A stretch of 64,000 nt of DNA from JBBRNH01 sp038230415 (GTDB lineage Bacteria > Bacteroidota > Bacteroidia > Cytophagales > Spirosomataceae), in contig JBBRNH010000008.1 of the NCBI GenBank assembly GCA_038230415.1, positions 37,890 to 101,889 of the forward strand, in the 5' to 3' direction. Positions within the stretch are counted from its first letter, which is position 1. Every line of letters begins with the position of its first letter. A program made the translations under genes and the position numbers. The notes beneath the pieces are model-generated. The model was not told where the DNA came from, ran no database searches, and saw only the letters and a list, made by a program, of their open reading frames with translations. Below are positions 1-8,489 of this stretch, in pieces.

Positions 1-1113
1 ACTGACCCGGCAACAGCCAACATGAGTTATGCCGAGATAAGCCGTACTAAACGGTCGGCTACGCCAGAAGCTACCCACAGCGGGCCTTTGTCTTTAGTAG
101 CTAATCCAGCCGGACACCGCGCCAGCGCAAAAAAACCGAATCGGGAAGTAGCCGTGAAAGCCATAAATCGGCGGGATAGCAAGGCGAAAAATACGGTTGC
201 TTTCAGGTTGACAAATCCCGTTCTGGCATCGAAGACGATTAAGAAAACAGCAACGCCCGGCCCCGCTAATGCCGCAACGCAGGTAACGCCAATCAGCGAA
301 CTGACTACTTCTCGATTGCCCGGAAACGGTGGAATAGTCGTCCCTGAATCACCCGAAAACCAGGCAATTGCCCTGCTGCCGATTCGGGATAAACTCGTCG
401 GGTATGGCCGTAATTTACTGACAGACAGCCCGGCACAATCACCAGTCCGGGCAATTCTACCCGACATTACTGCTCAAACGATGCCGGTGGTGAAACCGAT
501 CCCATTCCGACGATTGGCGGTTGGTGCGGTGTTTTCGCCCGACCTCAGCACCATTGGTCTGCAAAACTTCGACCGGCCCGGTATCAATCTCGGTCTATCG
601 GTGCAATACCAGTTAACGCGCCGATTGGGGATTCAGACGGGCGTGTTGTATAGCCAGAAAAACTACCGGGCGTTGGCCTCGCAGTATGTCTTGCCTCCGA
701 CCCTGAAATGGGGGGTCTGGCCGTCGAGCATCAACGGGGATTGCCGGATGATTGACCTGCCGATAAACGTTCGGTACGATGTGATTTTGAAAAAACACCC
801 AACGGGGTTATTTTCGTCAGCGCGGGGCTTTGTCAGTGCCGGGGTAACGGCGTACTGGATCGAACGGGAAGCGTATCGGTACAACTACGCCGACCCCAAC
901 GACCCCAATATCAAATACCGAAGCTGGGAAACCCGCACCGGGCGGCAGGGCATCAGCAACCTGAATGTATCCATTGGGTACGAAAAACAACTCAACCAGC
1001 GGTTATCTGTTCAGGCCGAACCCTTCCTGAAAATGCCCCTGCGCGACATTGGAGCTTATAAAATCAGGCTTATCAGCACGGGCGTGTTTATGTCGGTACG
1101 CTATCGGTTCTGA
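1..1113 (+). CDS. Outer membrane beta-barrel protein (5' end outside window)
   Basis: The frame is open from base 1 and the first ATG is at base 22, so the true start probably lies upstream of the window. From the ATG there are 363 residues. About the first 155 are low-complexity, basic and Thr/Pro/Ala-rich. The rest, from roughly residue 160, alternates polar and hydrophobic residues and ends in Tyr-Arg-Phe, as outer-membrane barrels do. The barrel part resembles the PorT-like 'outer membrane beta-barrel' domain common in Bacteroidota. In this group such barrels are often fused to a membrane or anti-sigma-like N-terminal part, which would be outside the window. No substrate can be assigned. 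Confidence 0.6.
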   Translation, partial: TDPATANMSYAEISRTKRSATPEATHSGPLSLVANPAGHRASAKKPNREVAVKAINRRDSKAKNTVAFRLTNPVLASKTIKKTATPGPANAATQVTPISELTTSRLPGNGGIVVPESPENQAIALLPIRDKLVGYGRNLLTDSPAQSPVRAILPDITAQTMPVVKPIPFRRLAVGAVFSPDLSTIGLQNFDRPGINLGLSVQYQLTRRLGIQTGVLYSQKNYRALASQYVLPPTLKWGVWPSSINGDCRMIDLPINVRYDVILKKHPTGLFSSARGFVSAGVTAYWIEREAYRYNYADPNDPNIKYRSWETRTGRQGISNLNVSIGYEKQLNQRLSVQAEPFLKMPLRDIGAYKIRLISTGVFMSVRYRF

Positions 1114-1170
1114 TTTATCGTTTTTAGTGAGCATTACTTATTACAGCGTCTAAACTCAAACCAGGTAATC

Positions 1171-1701
1171 ATGAATACCAACCAACCAGTAACCGAAACA
1201 CCCCAAAGTCGCGCCGAATTTATGCGGAGTTTGGGCCTGAGCAGCGCGGCCCTAATGTCGTTCTATTGCATGGGAACCCTAACGAGTTGCTCCTCAAAAA
1301 GCGATCCGGCTCCCGTAACGCCTGCCCCAACACCAACCCCCACACCAGTGGTGGCCATAACGGGCAATGCAGAAACGGCAAAAGGAAAGATTGATTTCAC
1401 CCTCGACCTGACCAGCGCAGACTACAAAGCCCTGAAGACGCAGGGCGAATTTGTGAAGGTTGGCGACGTGCTGGTTGCTGATGTTAAAGGCGGGAAGTTC
1501 GTGGCTATTCAACGGCTGTGTACCCACCAGGGATTCGATACGGTAGGGTATCGGTTAGCCACCGACGATTTTAAATGCACCACGCACGGTTCGGGGTTCG
1601 CCAATGACGGTACGGTGCTGAATGGCCCGACAACGAAGGCCATGAAAGCCTACAAAACAACGCTGAGTACGGATGGCAACAAACTCCAGATAACGGAGTA
1701 A
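1171..1701 (+). CDS. Exported Rieske [2Fe-2S] lipoprotein, paralogue 1
   Basis: This 176-residue protein has an export signal with an SRAEFMRSLG motif and a lipobox (LTSC), then a Pro/Thr-rich linker, then a C-terminal Rieske domain. The cluster ligands are visible as C-T-H, 16 residues, then C-T-T-H, the C-x-H...C-x2-H pattern that binds a 2Fe-2S centre. The signal resembles a Tat motif but has only one arginine where Tat usually has two. The following two genes are paralogues, so this is a tandem amplification. The cluster continues into a b561-like membrane protein and a YceI protein, suggesting periplasmic electron transfer. The electron donor and acceptor are unknown. Confidence 0.85.
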   Translation: MNTNQPVTETPQSRAEFMRSLGLSSAALMSFYCMGTLTSCSSKSDPAPVTPAPTPTPTPVVAITGNAETAKGKIDFTLDLTSADYKALKTQGEFVKVGDVLVADVKGGKFVAIQRLCTHQGFDTVGYRLATDDFKCTTHGSGFANDGTVLNGPTTKAMKAYKTTLSTDGNKLQITE

Positions 1702-1737
1702 GAAAACAGATTAACTACTTCATCAACAACCAATTGC

Positions 1738-1778
1738 GTTGGCGGAAATAACGGTGTAAACTGTTGTTTCCTGCCAAC
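1738..1778 (+). terminator. Imperfect stem-loop between the first two Rieske genes
   Basis: An imperfect inverted repeat (arms about 1738-1752 and 1763-1778) lies between the stop of the first Rieske gene and the start of the second. No T-run follows, so termination is uncertain; it may be an mRNA-stabilising hairpin. Confidence 0.25.
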
Positions 1779-1856
1779 ACAGAAACAACGAACGGGCTTT
1801 GGCCGACAACATTTATCCCGTCAGCGTGGTTGAGACAGCAACCTATTTGTCTAACA

Positions 1857-2393
1857 ATGAATACCAACCAACCAACCACCGAAACCCCCCAAAGCCGCGC
1901 CGAATTTATTCGCGGGCTGGGCCTGAGCAGCGCAGCCCTGATGTCGTTCTACTGCATGGGAACCCTAACGAGTTGCTCCTCAAAAAGCGACCCCGCCCCG
2001 GTAACCACTACGCCACCAACCTCGACAACGCCAACCACGCCCGCAGCAACGGGCATAACGGGCAATGCCGATTCGGCCAAAGGAAAAATTGATTTCACCC
2101 TCGACCTGACCAACGCCAATTACAGCAAACTGAAAACGGCAGGTGAATACGTGAATCCCGGCGAATTGGTGGTGGCGAATGCCAAAAATGGGTACGTAGC
2201 CATTGGCCGGATTTGCACTCACGCTGCGGGGGATCTTCAATATCGAAAAGATAGCGACGATTTTCAGTGTAATGTCCACGGCGGACTATACAATACCAAT
2301 GGCAGCGTGAAAGCGGCCCCGCCGGTGAAAGCCGTGAAAGCCTTCACGGTGGCGCTGAGTACCGACAAAAATTCGTTGCGGGTAACAGAATAA
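1857..2393 (+). CDS. Exported Rieske [2Fe-2S] lipoprotein, paralogue 2
   Basis: This 178-residue protein is nearly identical to paralogue 1 over the signal region and diverges in the Rieske domain. The ATG at 1857 is chosen over an upstream in-frame start at 1764 because it aligns with the N-terminus of paralogue 1 (MNTNQPxTETPQSRAEF). Cluster ligands are C-T-H, 15 residues, C-N-V-H. The lipobox LTSC is followed by a Ser/Thr/Pro linker of the kind used to tether lipoproteins. The conserved signal and diverged domain fit recent duplication with selection on anchoring. It could be a redundant or differently tuned electron carrier. Confidence 0.85.
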   Translation: MNTNQPTTETPQSRAEFIRGLGLSSAALMSFYCMGTLTSCSSKSDPAPVTTTPPTSTTPTTPAATGITGNADSAKGKIDFTLDLTNANYSKLKTAGEYVNPGELVVANAKNGYVAIGRICTHAAGDLQYRKDSDDFQCNVHGGLYNTNGSVKAAPPVKAVKAFTVALSTDKNSLRVTE

Positions 2394-2468
2394 AAACGGC
2401 AGTACAGGCAACGGTTCATGCACGTTTGGGCGTATATACCGTTGTAGCTACACGTAAACGAATCAATC

Positions 2469-2909
2469 ATGCTTACCGAAAACCGGCAGAATCGGCACGA
2501 GTTTCTTAAATCTCTGGGCTTGCGGGGAGCCGCTCTGATAGCCATTTATTGCGCCGGACAATCCCTTACGGCGTGTAGCAAAAGCGGCTCCACTGACCCC
2601 ACGCCCCTGCCGTCGGGCGGGGTTGTGGTTGACCTGTCGGCACCGGCCAATGCCGGTTTACTGAAAGTCGGCAACTACATCATTACCAACGATATCGTGT
2701 TGGCAAACACCACCAAAGGCTACGTGGCCGTAACGGTGGTATGCAGCCACGAAGGGCGCAAACAGGTGCAACTCGCCAACGATGAATTTTACTGCACCGA
2801 ACACGGCGCACGGTACGATCTGGCGGGTAAAGGGCTGAACGCGAACGGCAGCCGGGGGTTAAAACTATACACCATCACAAAGTCGGGCAATACCCTAACC
2901 ATTTCGTAA
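2469..2909 (+). CDS. Exported Rieske [2Fe-2S] lipoprotein, paralogue 3
   Basis: This is the shortest of the three paralogues (146 residues). It has a signal with NRHEFLKSLG, a lipobox LTAC, a short linker and a Rieske domain with ligands C-S-H, 14 residues, C-T-E-H. The shrinking ligand spacing (16, 15, 14) across the three copies may change the loop that shields the cluster and hence its potential; that is inference. The stop at 2907-2909 is only 2 bases from the ATG of the b561-like membrane gene, so the two are almost certainly co-transcribed and translationally coupled. Confidence 0.85.
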   Translation: MLTENRQNRHEFLKSLGLRGAALIAIYCAGQSLTACSKSGSTDPTPLPSGGVVVDLSAPANAGLLKVGNYIITNDIVLANTTKGYVAVTVVCSHEGRKQVQLANDEFYCTEHGARYDLAGKGLNANGSRGLKLYTITKSGNTLTIS

Positions 2910-2911
2910 CG

Positions 2912-3616
2912 ATGAAACAGGCTCTCCGGCTCGTGCTACTTTTTTTCATGTCTGTTCAGACCCTTTGGGCCCAGGATTCGACCCGTACCCAACGCCCGGT
3001 TTCAGCGGCAGACTCATCGGCAACGGCGGGTGATGACCTGCTGGCGGGCCTGACCGATTCGGTGAAAACCGAGCCGCTGCTGCCCCACAAAATGATTTTT
3101 ACGCAACGTGCTTTCTGGGGACCAAAGGGATTGCTGCGGGTCATGAATATTGCCCCGCTCACGCCCGAAGGCCGGGTTGAAGAACTAAAAATCAGGCGAA
3201 CGATGCTGGTGACGCATCAGGTAATGGGCTTTGTGACGCTGGCCGGTTTTGTGGCGCAGGGCTTGTTGGGTGCCAAACTCTACAACGCAACGGGGCAAGA
3301 TTATATAGACACCAAACGGCTGCACGAGAGCGTTGCAACGGCCATCAACATTAGTTATGTTGCCACCACGCTGGTATCGCTGACGGCCCCGCCCAAGTTG
3401 CTCTCTGACCGGCGCGGACTGAGCGGTGTTAAGCTCCACAAATATTTAGCCATAGCGCACATTGCCGGGATGCTTGCCACAAACATTTTGTCGCAGCAAA
3501 TCAACAAGCCGGGGCAAACCGGCGACGGCTATACGCAAACCAAGAGCCTGCACCGGATCGCTGCCTACACCACATTCGGGACGTATGCGGCTTCGATAAT
3601 CGTGCTTAAATTTTAA
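2912..3616 (+). CDS. Four-helix His-rich membrane protein, cytochrome b561-like
   Basis: This 234-residue protein has a cleavable signal (ending LWAQ), a soluble stretch of about 75 residues, then four predicted membrane helices (about 98-122, 140-160, 174-194 and 213-233). Histidines sit at or near the start of each helix (His102, His138, His176/His183, His214), the arrangement expected of a di-haem b-type cytochrome such as b561. That assignment rests on helix and histidine pattern only. It starts 2 bases after the third Rieske gene and is followed by a YceI gene; in E. coli a b561 gene (yceJ) also neighbours yceI. A role passing electrons between quinone and the Rieske proteins is plausible. 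Confidence 0.5.
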   Translation: MKQALRLVLLFFMSVQTLWAQDSTRTQRPVSAADSSATAGDDLLAGLTDSVKTEPLLPHKMIFTQRAFWGPKGLLRVMNIAPLTPEGRVEELKIRRTMLVTHQVMGFVTLAGFVAQGLLGAKLYNATGQDYIDTKRLHESVATAINISYVATTLVSLTAPPKLLSDRRGLSGVKLHKYLAIAHIAGMLATNILSQQINKPGQTGDGYTQTKSLHRIAAYTTFGTYAASIIVLKF

Positions 3617-3620
3617 CCAC

Positions 3621-3725
3621 TGATTACGTTGATTGATAGCCGATTTCGCTGATTTCCCCATTCGTGTAATCAACTATTAATCAACGGACAAAATCAGCGG
3701 AATCGGCTATCAATCAACGTAATCA
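3621..3725. repeat. Large intercistronic palindrome (35-nt arms)
   Basis: Arms at 3621-3655 and 3691-3725 are inverted copies with a single mismatch, separated by 35 nt. They contain repeated GATT-containing words rather than the 7-nt period seen elsewhere in the window. The element fills the gap from 4 nt after the b561-like gene's stop to 8 nt before the YceI ATG at 3734, so the transcript would carry a long hairpin next to the start codon. Confidence 0.85.
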
Positions 3726-3733
3726 ACGGTTTT

Positions 3734-4270
3734 ATGCAACATCTCCTGTTTATCCTTCTGCTGTTGGTTACACCCCCCGCTGCCCCGCGCAGGTTGGTGG
3801 CCGACAAAACGGCTTCTACCGTGATTTATGCCATGAAACACCCGCTTCATGCCTGGGAAGGCGTTAGCCACGATGTGAACTGTGCAGCCCTCTACAATGA
3901 CGAGACCAAGCAACTCGAAAACGTGGCGGTGGCCGTTAAACTCAGCACCTTCGACAGCAAGGATGCCAACCGCGATTCGCACGGGCTTGAGGTTATGGAA
4001 GCCATCAAGTTTCCGACCGTTACGTTCAGCAGCCAAAGCATCAAAACCAACGCCGACGGCTCGCTGACGGCCACCGGCAAACTGACGTATCACGGCCTGA
4101 CGAAGCCCATAACGATTCAGGCAACCCGGCGCAACGAAGCGGGCAAACTGATTCTGACGGGTGGGTTCACCTATAACCTCACCGATTTCAACGTCGAACG
4201 GCCCGCACTGTTGGGCCTGAAAACCGAAGATGAAGTAAAAATGAAATTTACGGTGGCGTTTACCATTTAA
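3734..4270 (+). CDS. YceI family periplasmic lipid-binding protein
   Basis: This 178-residue protein has a hydrophobic signal followed by a single YceI domain. Family hallmarks are visible: an N-terminal segment with MKHPLHAWEGVSHDV, a central FPTVTFSS strand, and a G-x-L-T-x-H-G-x-T-K-P segment. YceI proteins are lipocalin-like barrels that bind long-chain isoprenoids or amphiphiles; their physiological role is often unclear. Its position after a b561-like cytochrome and three Rieske proteins suggests a quinone-type ligand. It is separated from the upstream gene by the 35-nt-arm palindrome, which may alter its translation relative to the rest of the cluster. Confidence 0.9.
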   Translation: MQHLLFILLLLVTPPAAPRRLVADKTASTVIYAMKHPLHAWEGVSHDVNCAALYNDETKQLENVAVAVKLSTFDSKDANRDSHGLEVMEAIKFPTVTFSSQSIKTNADGSLTATGKLTYHGLTKPITIQATRRNEAGKLILTGGFTYNLTDFNVERPALLGLKTEDEVKMKFTVAFTI

Positions 4271-4349
4271 TTGCCGCTCAATCAATTGAGTCCTGCTTTT
4301 TCACGGGGAAATTATACCTTTCGGGATAACTTCTTAAACCCGTTTTCCC

Positions 4350-5876
4350 GTGAAAAAGCTGTTTACCCTCGCCCTGCTGGTAATCGTCGCGCAGTCGTGC
4401 CAGACCACGCTCAATCCTGATACCGCCCCCGCAGCAAACGCTCTGCAAACCACCGATGCCATTGACGCGGTGATTTACGGAGCTGCCAAAACCAACGCTG
4501 ATTTTAGGTGGAGCTTAGTTTCTGACCAAACCATCTGGAGCGCACTCCGCCAATCCGATGCCGTGCTGTCGGTGGGTTATAAACCTGCCAATGTCTCTGC
4601 CGATCTGCGCGAAACAATTCATACTATTGACGTTCAGAGTGTTGCGTGGCAACAGGCCCGCCAGCAATTGCTTGATTTGATTTTTGCCGAAGAACAAATC
4701 CTCAACCCAGCCCTGAAACGCGCTGACCTCGAAGCCTTTGCCGAAACAACGCTGCCGGTGCTTGACGTGCGGGTGCGGAGTGTAGAGACCATCAAAAAAC
4801 TGCGTCAATCGAACCTCGTGCGCTATGCCGAGCCGATGAGCTACCAGCCGGGTCAGGCCAGCAACAGCCGCGCCCGTGCCACATCGAGCAGTGGCTGCGG
4901 CTCAAACATTGCCGATATTCCGCTGTATGAAGGGCAGGATTACACTACGCTGGCACCCGGCACCAAATCAGCCTGGAACCACCCGTTTCATGGCATTCGG
5001 GATGCCTGGAACCAAAGCACCGGCGCGGGCGTGAAACTGATGCTGATTGATACCGGCGTGAGCGATCAGCAGGACAACCTCGGCAGTGCCATCAATCAGG
5101 GCAGTTCATCGGGCCGGACAATTGAAAAACTCGTGACGCTGGGCAAAAACTGGCCCTGGTCGGCGGCAGAAACGCCCAACGACGGCTGCGGTCACGGCAC
5201 CTCGATGGCCGGGGCCATGATTGGGCCACGCGGCACCGACGGAGCCGCATCGGGCATTGCCTACAACGCCAGTCTGGTTAGTGTGCGGGCCGCTGCCGAT
5301 GTGTTGCTTGACGAATCGCGGGAGTTAAAAGGCGTAGCCGATGCGTTTGTGCTGGCCGGCAACCGGGCCGACGTAAAAATCACGAGTATGTCCATGGGAA
5401 CCGTGTTATACAGTTCACAGGTGGCGGATGCCATCCGGTATGCCTACAACAAAGGCAAGCTGATGTTCTGCGCGGGTGGCACCTCGTTTGGCTGGACAGC
5501 GGGCTGGGTTGGCGTTATTTTCCCGGCTAATATGGATGAGGTTCAGGCTATTACCGGCGTTCAGGACAACCTCACTACTCGCTGCGACGACTGCCATCAG
5601 GGAAGCCAGATTGATTTTGTGATGGTGATGGAGAAGGCCGGTAACAAACGCCACGTACCCACCTTAGCCATGAGCGGTAACCCACCCTCAACCGTTGGCG
5701 GCTCGTCGGTAGCCACGGCCAGCACCGCCGGGATAGCCGCATTGGTCTGGGCCAAATACCCGTCGCTGACCCGCGCCCAGGTGGTGAGCAAATTAGCAGC
5801 AGCGTCGAGCGGGGGAGGCAGCAACTTTGGCTATGGTCGCATCAACGTCAACACCGCCCTTTCAACGGCGTACTGA
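4350..5876 (+). CDS. Subtilisin-like serine protease (S8), lipoprotein
   Basis: This 508-residue protein starts at GTG 4350 because the signal and lipobox (AQSC, Cys17) follow immediately. The catalytic triad of family S8 is present: Asp234 in LMLIDTGVSD, His282 in GCGHGTSMAG, and Ser453 in GGSSVATASTAGIAAL. The stretch from residue 30 to about 200 is probably a propeptide or N-terminal extension. A Cys-rich insert (RCDDCH, about 411-416) lies between the His and Ser motifs. As a lipoprotein it probably acts at the outer membrane or in the periplasm. It has no obvious functional link to neighbours and may be its own transcription unit. Confidence 0.9.
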   Translation: MKKLFTLALLVIVAQSCQTTLNPDTAPAANALQTTDAIDAVIYGAAKTNADFRWSLVSDQTIWSALRQSDAVLSVGYKPANVSADLRETIHTIDVQSVAWQQARQQLLDLIFAEEQILNPALKRADLEAFAETTLPVLDVRVRSVETIKKLRQSNLVRYAEPMSYQPGQASNSRARATSSSGCGSNIADIPLYEGQDYTTLAPGTKSAWNHPFHGIRDAWNQSTGAGVKLMLIDTGVSDQQDNLGSAINQGSSSGRTIEKLVTLGKNWPWSAAETPNDGCGHGTSMAGAMIGPRGTDGAASGIAYNASLVSVRAAADVLLDESRELKGVADAFVLAGNRADVKITSMSMGTVLYSSQVADAIRYAYNKGKLMFCAGGTSFGWTAGWVGVIFPANMDEVQAITGVQDNLTTRCDDCHQGSQIDFVMVMEKAGNKRHVPTLAMSGNPPSTVGGSSVATASTAGIAALVWAKYPSLTRAQVVSKLAAASSGGGSNFGYGRINVNTALSTAY

Positions 5877-5945
5877 TGGTCTCCATAAGGAAATCGCGTC
5901 GGTTCGTTGCTTTCATCCAAAAAAACCAACATATCCCCAGAAACA

Positions 5946-7298
5946 ATGACACAAGAAACTAACCGGCGCGATTTTCTGAAAACATCGGGCCTGCTCACGG
6001 GTGGAGCTTTGCTCGGCTCGATACCGGCTTCGGCCAGCAAGATCGGCTACCATTTTTCGGTAGAAGACACCATCAAAGTGGCCCTCATCGGCTGCGGAGG
6101 GCGCGGTACGGGCGCGGCTGCCCAGGCTCTCGCCACCAAGCAGAACATCAAGATTGTGGCGATGGCCGATGCCTTCAAAGACCGTTTAGATCAGGCCTAC
6201 GCTAATCTGACCGAAAAAGCCTACAAAGATTGGTCGGGCGCAGAGCTGGATGTACGGAAAAAGGTGGACGTGCCAGATGACCATAAATTTGTCGGTTTCG
6301 ATGCCTACAAACAGGCCATCGCCCTGGCCGATGTCGTGATTTTGGCAACGCCCCCCGGTTTCCGGCCCATGCACTTCGAGGAAGCTATTCGGCAGGGCAA
6401 GCACGTGTTTATGGAGAAACCCGTTGCCACCGACGCACCCGGTGTGCGCCGGGTGCTGGCAGCCGCCGAAGAAGCCAAGCGCAAAAAACTGAACGTGGTG
6501 GTGGGTTTGCAACGGCACTACCAGCCCAACTACCGCGAAATGGTGAAACGGATTCACGACGGTATGCTGGGCGACATTGTGGGCGGCAGCGTATATTGGG
6601 TAAGCGGGGGCGTGTGGAACAACCCGCGCAAGCCCGACCAAACCGAGATGGACTACCAGATGCGAAACTGGTATTATTTCAACTGGCTCTGCGGAGACCA
6701 TATCAACGAGCAGCACATTCACAACATTGACGTTGCCAACTGGGTCAAACGCGGCTATCCGGTTTCGGCGCAGGGAACGGGCGGGCGGCAGGTCAGGACG
6801 GGCAAAGACTACGGCGAAATTTTCGATCACCACATCGTTGACTACACCTACGCCGATGGTACGCTCATCAACAGCCAATGTCGCCACTACGAAGGCACCC
6901 ACAGCATTGTGGACGAGCGATTTCTGGGTACGAAGGGCAAGGTGGATTCGTTTGGGCAGAAATCGGCGTTGCTGAACTACAAAGGCCAGCCGCTGTATGT
7001 GCATAACGGCAAGGCCGACGGCAACCCCTATCAGATTGAACACGACGAACTCTTTGCCGCCATTGCCAAAGGCGAATACAAATTTGCCGATGCCGAAAAC
7101 GGCGCGAAAAGCACCATGACCGCCATCATGGGCCGGATGGCGACGTATTCGGGCAAGCTCGTGAAGTGGGACGAAGCCCTAAACTCGCAGATTGATTTAT
7201 TCCCGGCCAAACTCGCCTGGGATGCCATGCCGAAGTTGCTGCCCGGTGCCGATGGGTTTTATCCGGTGGCCGTTCCGGGCAAAACGATTACGGTGTAG
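5946..7298 (+). CDS. Gfo/Idh/MocA family oxidoreductase, Tat-exported
   Basis: The ATG at 5946 (450 residues) is preferred to an upstream TTG because it is followed at once by a Tat signal, TNRRDFLKTSG. Then comes a Rossmann NAD(P)-binding segment (IKVALIGCGGRGTGAAA) and the family EKP motif (FMEKPVA, about residues 157-163). Exported members of this family fold in the cytoplasm with a tightly held NAD(P) cofactor, which fits Tat export; several act on glycosides. The substrate here is unknown. The gene stands alone and ends at a strong bidirectional terminator. A second member of the family lies at 11.1 kb. Confidence 0.9.
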   Translation: MTQETNRRDFLKTSGLLTGGALLGSIPASASKIGYHFSVEDTIKVALIGCGGRGTGAAAQALATKQNIKIVAMADAFKDRLDQAYANLTEKAYKDWSGAELDVRKKVDVPDDHKFVGFDAYKQAIALADVVILATPPGFRPMHFEEAIRQGKHVFMEKPVATDAPGVRRVLAAAEEAKRKKLNVVVGLQRHYQPNYREMVKRIHDGMLGDIVGGSVYWVSGGVWNNPRKPDQTEMDYQMRNWYYFNWLCGDHINEQHIHNIDVANWVKRGYPVSAQGTGGRQVRTGKDYGEIFDHHIVDYTYADGTLINSQCRHYEGTHSIVDERFLGTKGKVDSFGQKSALLNYKGQPLYVHNGKADGNPYQIEHDELFAAIAKGEYKFADAENGAKSTMTAIMGRMATYSGKLVKWDEALNSQIDLFPAKLAWDAMPKLLPGADGFYPVAVPGKTITV

Positions 7299-7318
7299 TT
7301 TTCGCTGATATTGAGGAA

Positions 7319-7350
7319 CGCAAAAAGCCCGGCAAGCCGGGCCTTTTGCG
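7319..7350. terminator. Bidirectional intrinsic terminator
   Basis: A GC-rich stem (GCCCGGC/GCCGGGC, flanked by A-run and T-run) sits between convergent genes ending at 7298 (+) and 7368 (-). The symmetric A/T tails suit termination in both directions. Confidence 0.85.
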
Positions 7351-7367
7351 TTTTCGGGAAATCACTG

Positions 7368-7787
7368 CTATTTCAACTTCATCTGGGCGAAATAGGGATG
7401 CTCTGGATTGACAATAAGTTCTTGTCTTAATGGGTGGATGAGAACATCCATGTCTTCGAGCGGGATGGCTCCAAGCAATACTTCGCTATTACCGGGCAGC
7501 ACCATGGCGTTGCAGATTGTCCGGCGGTTTTTGAACCGGAGTTCAACCTGACTCACCACGTCGAACTCAACAATCCGACTGTCGGCGGTTTCGGCTTTTC
7601 GCTTCTCCATCACCGGAAACTGCAACTGCTCCTGAATACTCTCGTTGATGCAGAGCATATAACTCCCGGTATCAACTAAGGCATACACATTCATCCGCTT
7701 GATTTCATCTTCGCCGATGATATGACGGCGGGCAGATTCAAGATCATACCCATTAATCAGTTCAATATCAGCATATACCAGTCCCAT
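7368..7787 (-). CDS. Retropepsin-like aspartyl protease family protein
   Basis: This 139-residue protein has a single aspartyl-protease fold signature: ALVDTGSYMLCI near residues 36-47 with the catalytic D-T-G, and a later hydrophobic turn VLLGAIPLEDMDVLI that matches the family's second conserved block. Members of this clan AA group are one-domain enzymes that act as dimers. There is no signal peptide, so it is likely cytoplasmic. A TATCTTTG promoter box lies 20 bases upstream. It is divergent from the Uma2 nuclease gene, and the two may be co-inherited small accessory genes. Substrate unknown. Confidence 0.75.
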   Translation of the reverse strand: MGLVYADIELINGYDLESARRHIIGEDEIKRMNVYALVDTGSYMLCINESIQEQLQFPVMEKRKAETADSRIVEFDVVSQVELRFKNRRTICNAMVLPGNSEVLLGAIPLEDMDVLIHPLRQELIVNPEHPYFAQMKLK

Positions 7788-7806
7788 GTTTCTGTTGGTT
7801 TTTGAA

Positions 7807-7814
7807 CAAAGATA
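7807..7814 (-). promoter_or_regulatory. Bacteroidota -7 promoter box for aspartyl protease gene
   Basis: The minus strand reads TATCTTTG, an exact TAnnTTTG -7 element, 20 nt from the ATG at 7787. This gives a very short leader. Confidence 0.5.
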
Positions 7815-7884
7815 CGCACAGATGACGGTACGTGATTAGGCGTTTTTGCGTATCTTGCTGGTGAATTTAACCCCAAAAACGGCT

Positions 7885-8475
7885 ATGACAGCAACGGCTG
7901 AACGGCTCTATTCCATCGAAGAATACTTGGCGATGGAAGACCAGAATCTGGAAAAATCAGAATACCACAACGGCGAAATTATCCCAATGGCAGGCGCAAA
8001 AGCAATTCACAATCTAATTGCAGCCAATGCAGTTACCGCTCTCAACATTGCACTCGATGCAAAGATCGACACCTATCTGGTACTGAATAGCGACACCAAA
8101 ATTCAGGTTCCGGCCCTGCGGTCGTTTCTGTATCCCGATGCGGTAGTGGTTTGTGAAGCCTTCGCGTTTTATAACAACCGCGAAGACATCATTACCAATC
8201 CATTGCTGATTGTGGAAGTGCTGTCGCCCGGCACGGCACAATACGACCGGGGTAAAAAATTCGATTACTACAAGACGCTCCCCTCGTTTCAGGAATATGT
8301 GCTGATTCAGCAACAGTTGCCGATGGTGACTGCATCCTACAAAATTGCCGAACGCACCTGGCAAGACACCGGAGCCGATAGCCTTGACCAAACCGTTTAC
8401 CTACGCTCGTTAGACATTACGCTTGACCTGAAACGGCTCTACAAAGGTGTGACGTTCAGAACCGCGCCAATTTAA
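7885..8475 (+). CDS. Uma2 family endonuclease (DUF820)
   Basis: The ATG at 7885 (196 residues) matches the typical family beginning, with the SIEEYLAM block a few residues in; an in-frame start at 7846 would add an atypical leader. The PD-(D/E)xK-type core is visible: YPDAVVVCE, then a hydrophobic strand LLIVEVLSPGTA and a K-F-D-Y-Y-K stretch. These proteins are predicted restriction-like nucleases often found in multiple scattered copies in Cyanobacteria and Bacteroidota; biological roles are unproven. A TATCTTGC sequence near 7851 may be its promoter. No partner gene is evident. Confidence 0.85.
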   Translation: MTATAERLYSIEEYLAMEDQNLEKSEYHNGEIIPMAGAKAIHNLIAANAVTALNIALDAKIDTYLVLNSDTKIQVPALRSFLYPDAVVVCEAFAFYNNREDIITNPLLIVEVLSPGTAQYDRGKKFDYYKTLPSFQEYVLIQQQLPMVTASYKIAERTWQDTGADSLDQTVYLRSLDITLDLKRLYKGVTFRTAPI

Positions 8476-8489
8476 CGTTCTCCCGGCCC

